From assembly GCA_005790265.1 (NCBI GenBank), contig SXVE01000305.1, positions 1 through 6,209 on the forward strand: DNA of 6,209 nucleotides. The letters are read 5' to 3'. Position numbers and translations under genes: made by a program. This DNA is from Acidobacteriota bacterium (lineage in GTDB: Bacteria > Acidobacteriota > Blastocatellia > Pyrinomonadales > Pyrinomonadaceae). The notes beneath the pieces were generated by a model. The model did no database searches, was not told the DNA's origin, and was given only the letters and a program-made list of their open reading frames with translations. Below, one piece after another: positions 5,368-6,209 of this stretch; position 1 is the stretch's first letter; every line of letters begins with the position of its first letter.

Positions 5368-5988
5368 ATGGTTGAAGAATTTGCGTTCGACAATACGGAA
5401 GAACGCCGCAAAATCAGGCAGAACGGCGAAAACGGCTGGATCGAAGTGATCGTCGGTTCGATGTTTTCGGGCAAATCGGAAGAGTTGATTCGGCGTTTGC
5501 GCAGGGCGCAGATCGCGCGGCAGAAAGTGCAGGTTTTCAAGCCGAAAATTGACGACCGTTATTCGATTGAACAAATCGCGTCGCATTCGGGAATGACGCA
5601 CGTTTCCAAACCGGTGATGACCGCCGCCGAGATGATGGCGCAGATGGAACCGGACACGCAAATCGTCGGCATTGACGAAGGACAGTTTTTCGATATGGCG
5701 ATTATCGAAGCCGTTAATGAACTCGCGAACAGCGGCAAACGCGTCATTATTGCCGGACTCGATCAGGATTATCTCGGTCGTCCGTTTGAACCGATGCCGC
5801 AGCTTTTGGCGGTCGCCGAATTTATCACGAAAACGCACGCGATTTGCGTTAAATGCGGCAACACGGCAAATTATTCGCAGCGCACGTCCGATTCCAAAGA
5901 ACGCGTCGAAGTCGGCGCGCACGACAAATACGAAGCGCGCTGCCGCAAATGTTTCGTGCCGCACGCCGACGCGCCGACCATCATTTGA
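5368..5988 (+). CDS. tdk: Thymidine kinase, type II (TK1 family)
   Basis: This 206-aa cytosolic enzyme phosphorylates thymidine to dTMP with ATP in the pyrimidine salvage pathway. The TK1-family motifs are all present: P-loop GSMFSGKS at residues 30-37; a beta strand and basic region VQVFKPKIDDRYS; IDEGQFFD at 102-109, where E104 is the expected catalytic base; and AGLDQDYLGRPFEPMP at 129-144. A structural zinc site is formed by C160-V-K-C163 and C192-R-K-C195. The lasso loop lies between these pairs and leads into VGAHDKYEARC. Length is close to the usual 190-200 aa, with about 20 extra residues ahead of the conserved GWIEVIVG strand. No other ATG occurs between 5368 and the P-loop, so the charged N-terminal extension is probably real. 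The gene stands alone: the neighbour upstream is divergent, and 116 bp separate it from the next gene. Confidence 0.96.
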   Translation: MVEEFAFDNTEERRKIRQNGENGWIEVIVGSMFSGKSEELIRRLRRAQIARQKVQVFKPKIDDRYSIEQIASHSGMTHVSKPVMTAAEMMAQMEPDTQIVGIDEGQFFDMAIIEAVNELANSGKRVIIAGLDQDYLGRPFEPMPQLLAVAEFITKTHAICVKCGNTANYSQRTSDSKERVEVGAHDKYEARCRKCFVPHADAPTII

Positions 5989-5999
5989 TTTTCCGCCGC

Positions 6000-6036
6000 A
6001 CGAAAATTCAGCAAGCAAAGCTGCAACTTTTTTTTC
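6000..6036 (+). terminator. Possible terminator after tdk
   Basis: CAGC at 6009-6012 can pair with GCTG at 6020-6023. An outer GAAAA (6002-6006) faces a T-run (6028-6035) across an internal loop. The core is only 4 bp, but the run of eight T after it and the position 20-45 bases past the tdk stop fit a weak intrinsic terminator. Confidence 0.28.
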
Positions 6037-6081
6037 AAAAATGCGTGAGAGTTTTTCGTAGCTACACTGACATTAATTTTT

Positions 6082-6104
6082 GAAAAAAGGAAAAAAAAAG
6101 AAAA
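6082..6104 (+). promoter_or_regulatory. All-purine A-rich leader of the final gene
   Basis: The 23 bases before ATG 6105 are only A and G. They include AAGGA at 6087-6091, 13 bases from the start codon, which is long for a Shine-Dalgarno spacing. Such an unstructured A-rich leader can itself favour ribosome loading. It supports 6105 as the true start. Confidence 0.4.
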
Positions 6105-6209
6105 ATGAAAAGTATTTTATTGACAGCTTTGCTGCTTTTCGGCGCGGTTGGCGCGTTTGCACAGGAAAAAACGTTGTCGCAGGCGGAGTTTGATTCCGTG
6201 ATCAAAAAC
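6105..6209 (+). CDS. Secreted protein of unknown function, N-terminal part (3' end outside window)
   Basis: The frame is open from ATG 6105 to the last base, giving 35 residues. The start is a textbook Sec signal peptide: a lysine at position 2, a hydrophobic core (SILLTALLLFGAVGAF), and a predicted signal peptidase I site after A-F-A at residues 17-19, with mature Gln20. There is no lipobox cysteine, so the product should be periplasmic, outer-membrane or secreted. The mature start QEKTLSQAEFDSVIKN is polar. I cannot name the family from so short a piece; the QEK(T)L(S/T)QAEFD opening is reminiscent of exported proteins of unknown function from Blastocatellia, but this is a memory of style and not a search. 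The purine-rich leader upstream suggests good translation. Confidence 0.82.
   Translation, partial: MKSILLTALLLFGAVGAFAQEKTLSQAEFDSVIKN

Noticed and set aside
5332..6018. Long 228-aa antisense frame across tdk
   Set aside because: Arg/Phe/His-rich composition without motifs, typical of the reverse complement of a real gene; tdk has all its family motifs.
1..6209. CRISPR array, tRNA, rRNA, insertion sequence or prophage elements
   Set aside because: No spaced direct repeats, cloverleaf sequence, transposase or integrase motifs or terminal inverted repeats were seen; the window reads as ordinary chromosome.

Overview
The window carries nine genes, seven complete and two cut by the window edges. 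Eight are on the + strand and one small gene is on the - strand. GC content is intermediate, coding density is high, intergenic gaps are AT-rich, and clear Shine-Dalgarno sequences are scarce. The gene mix points to a Gram-negative, non-proteobacterial lineage: an NtrC-type sigma54 activator, a PBP4-type lipoprotein, and a final secreted protein whose start reads FAQEKTLSQAEFD. Acidobacteriota, perhaps Blastocatellia/Pyrinomonadaceae, is my best guess, but it rests on overall style and not on a marker gene.

Layout. (1) 1-294: C-terminal end of a sigma54-dependent NtrC-family regulator, followed by an A/T-armed hairpin at 317-344 that looks like a bidirectional terminator. (2) 361-1560: a tight three-gene cluster of a FlaR-like P-loop kinase, a small zinc-ribbon protein and a GNAT acetyltransferase, with gaps of 3 and 18 bp. 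It ends in hairpins at 1556-1576 and 1597-1618. (3) 1710-3269: a full-length member of the cofactor-independent phosphoglycerate mutase (GpmI) family. (4) 3294-5000: a DacB/PBP4-type D,D-carboxypeptidase with a probable lipoprotein signal and a Ser/Asn-rich tail. (5) 5020-5211, - strand: a 63-aa protein with a two-CxxC zinc knuckle and one C-terminal membrane segment, convergent with dacB. (6) 5368-5988: thymidine kinase of the TK1 type. (7) 6105 to the window end: the start of an exported protein.

The main discovery candidate is the GpmI-family protein. It aligns across the whole family and the frame is intact. However, the phosphorylated serine is Ala67, three further metal ligands are replaced (H to Q410, D to S447, H to P466), and three basic substrate-binding residues are changed (R to V196, R to G269, K to R339). 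This is the pattern of a maintained pseudoenzyme, or of an enzyme turned to another use. It is neither an ordinary glycolytic enzyme nor a decayed pseudogene.

Other points worth checking are a possible leaderless promoter at dacB with a terminator-like hairpin inside its first codons, the small zinc-knuckle membrane protein, and the lipoprotein form of PBP4. The genes do not form one obvious pathway. The only likely co-transcribed sets are the kinase/zinc-ribbon/GNAT trio and possibly gpmI-like plus dacB, which are 24 bp apart.
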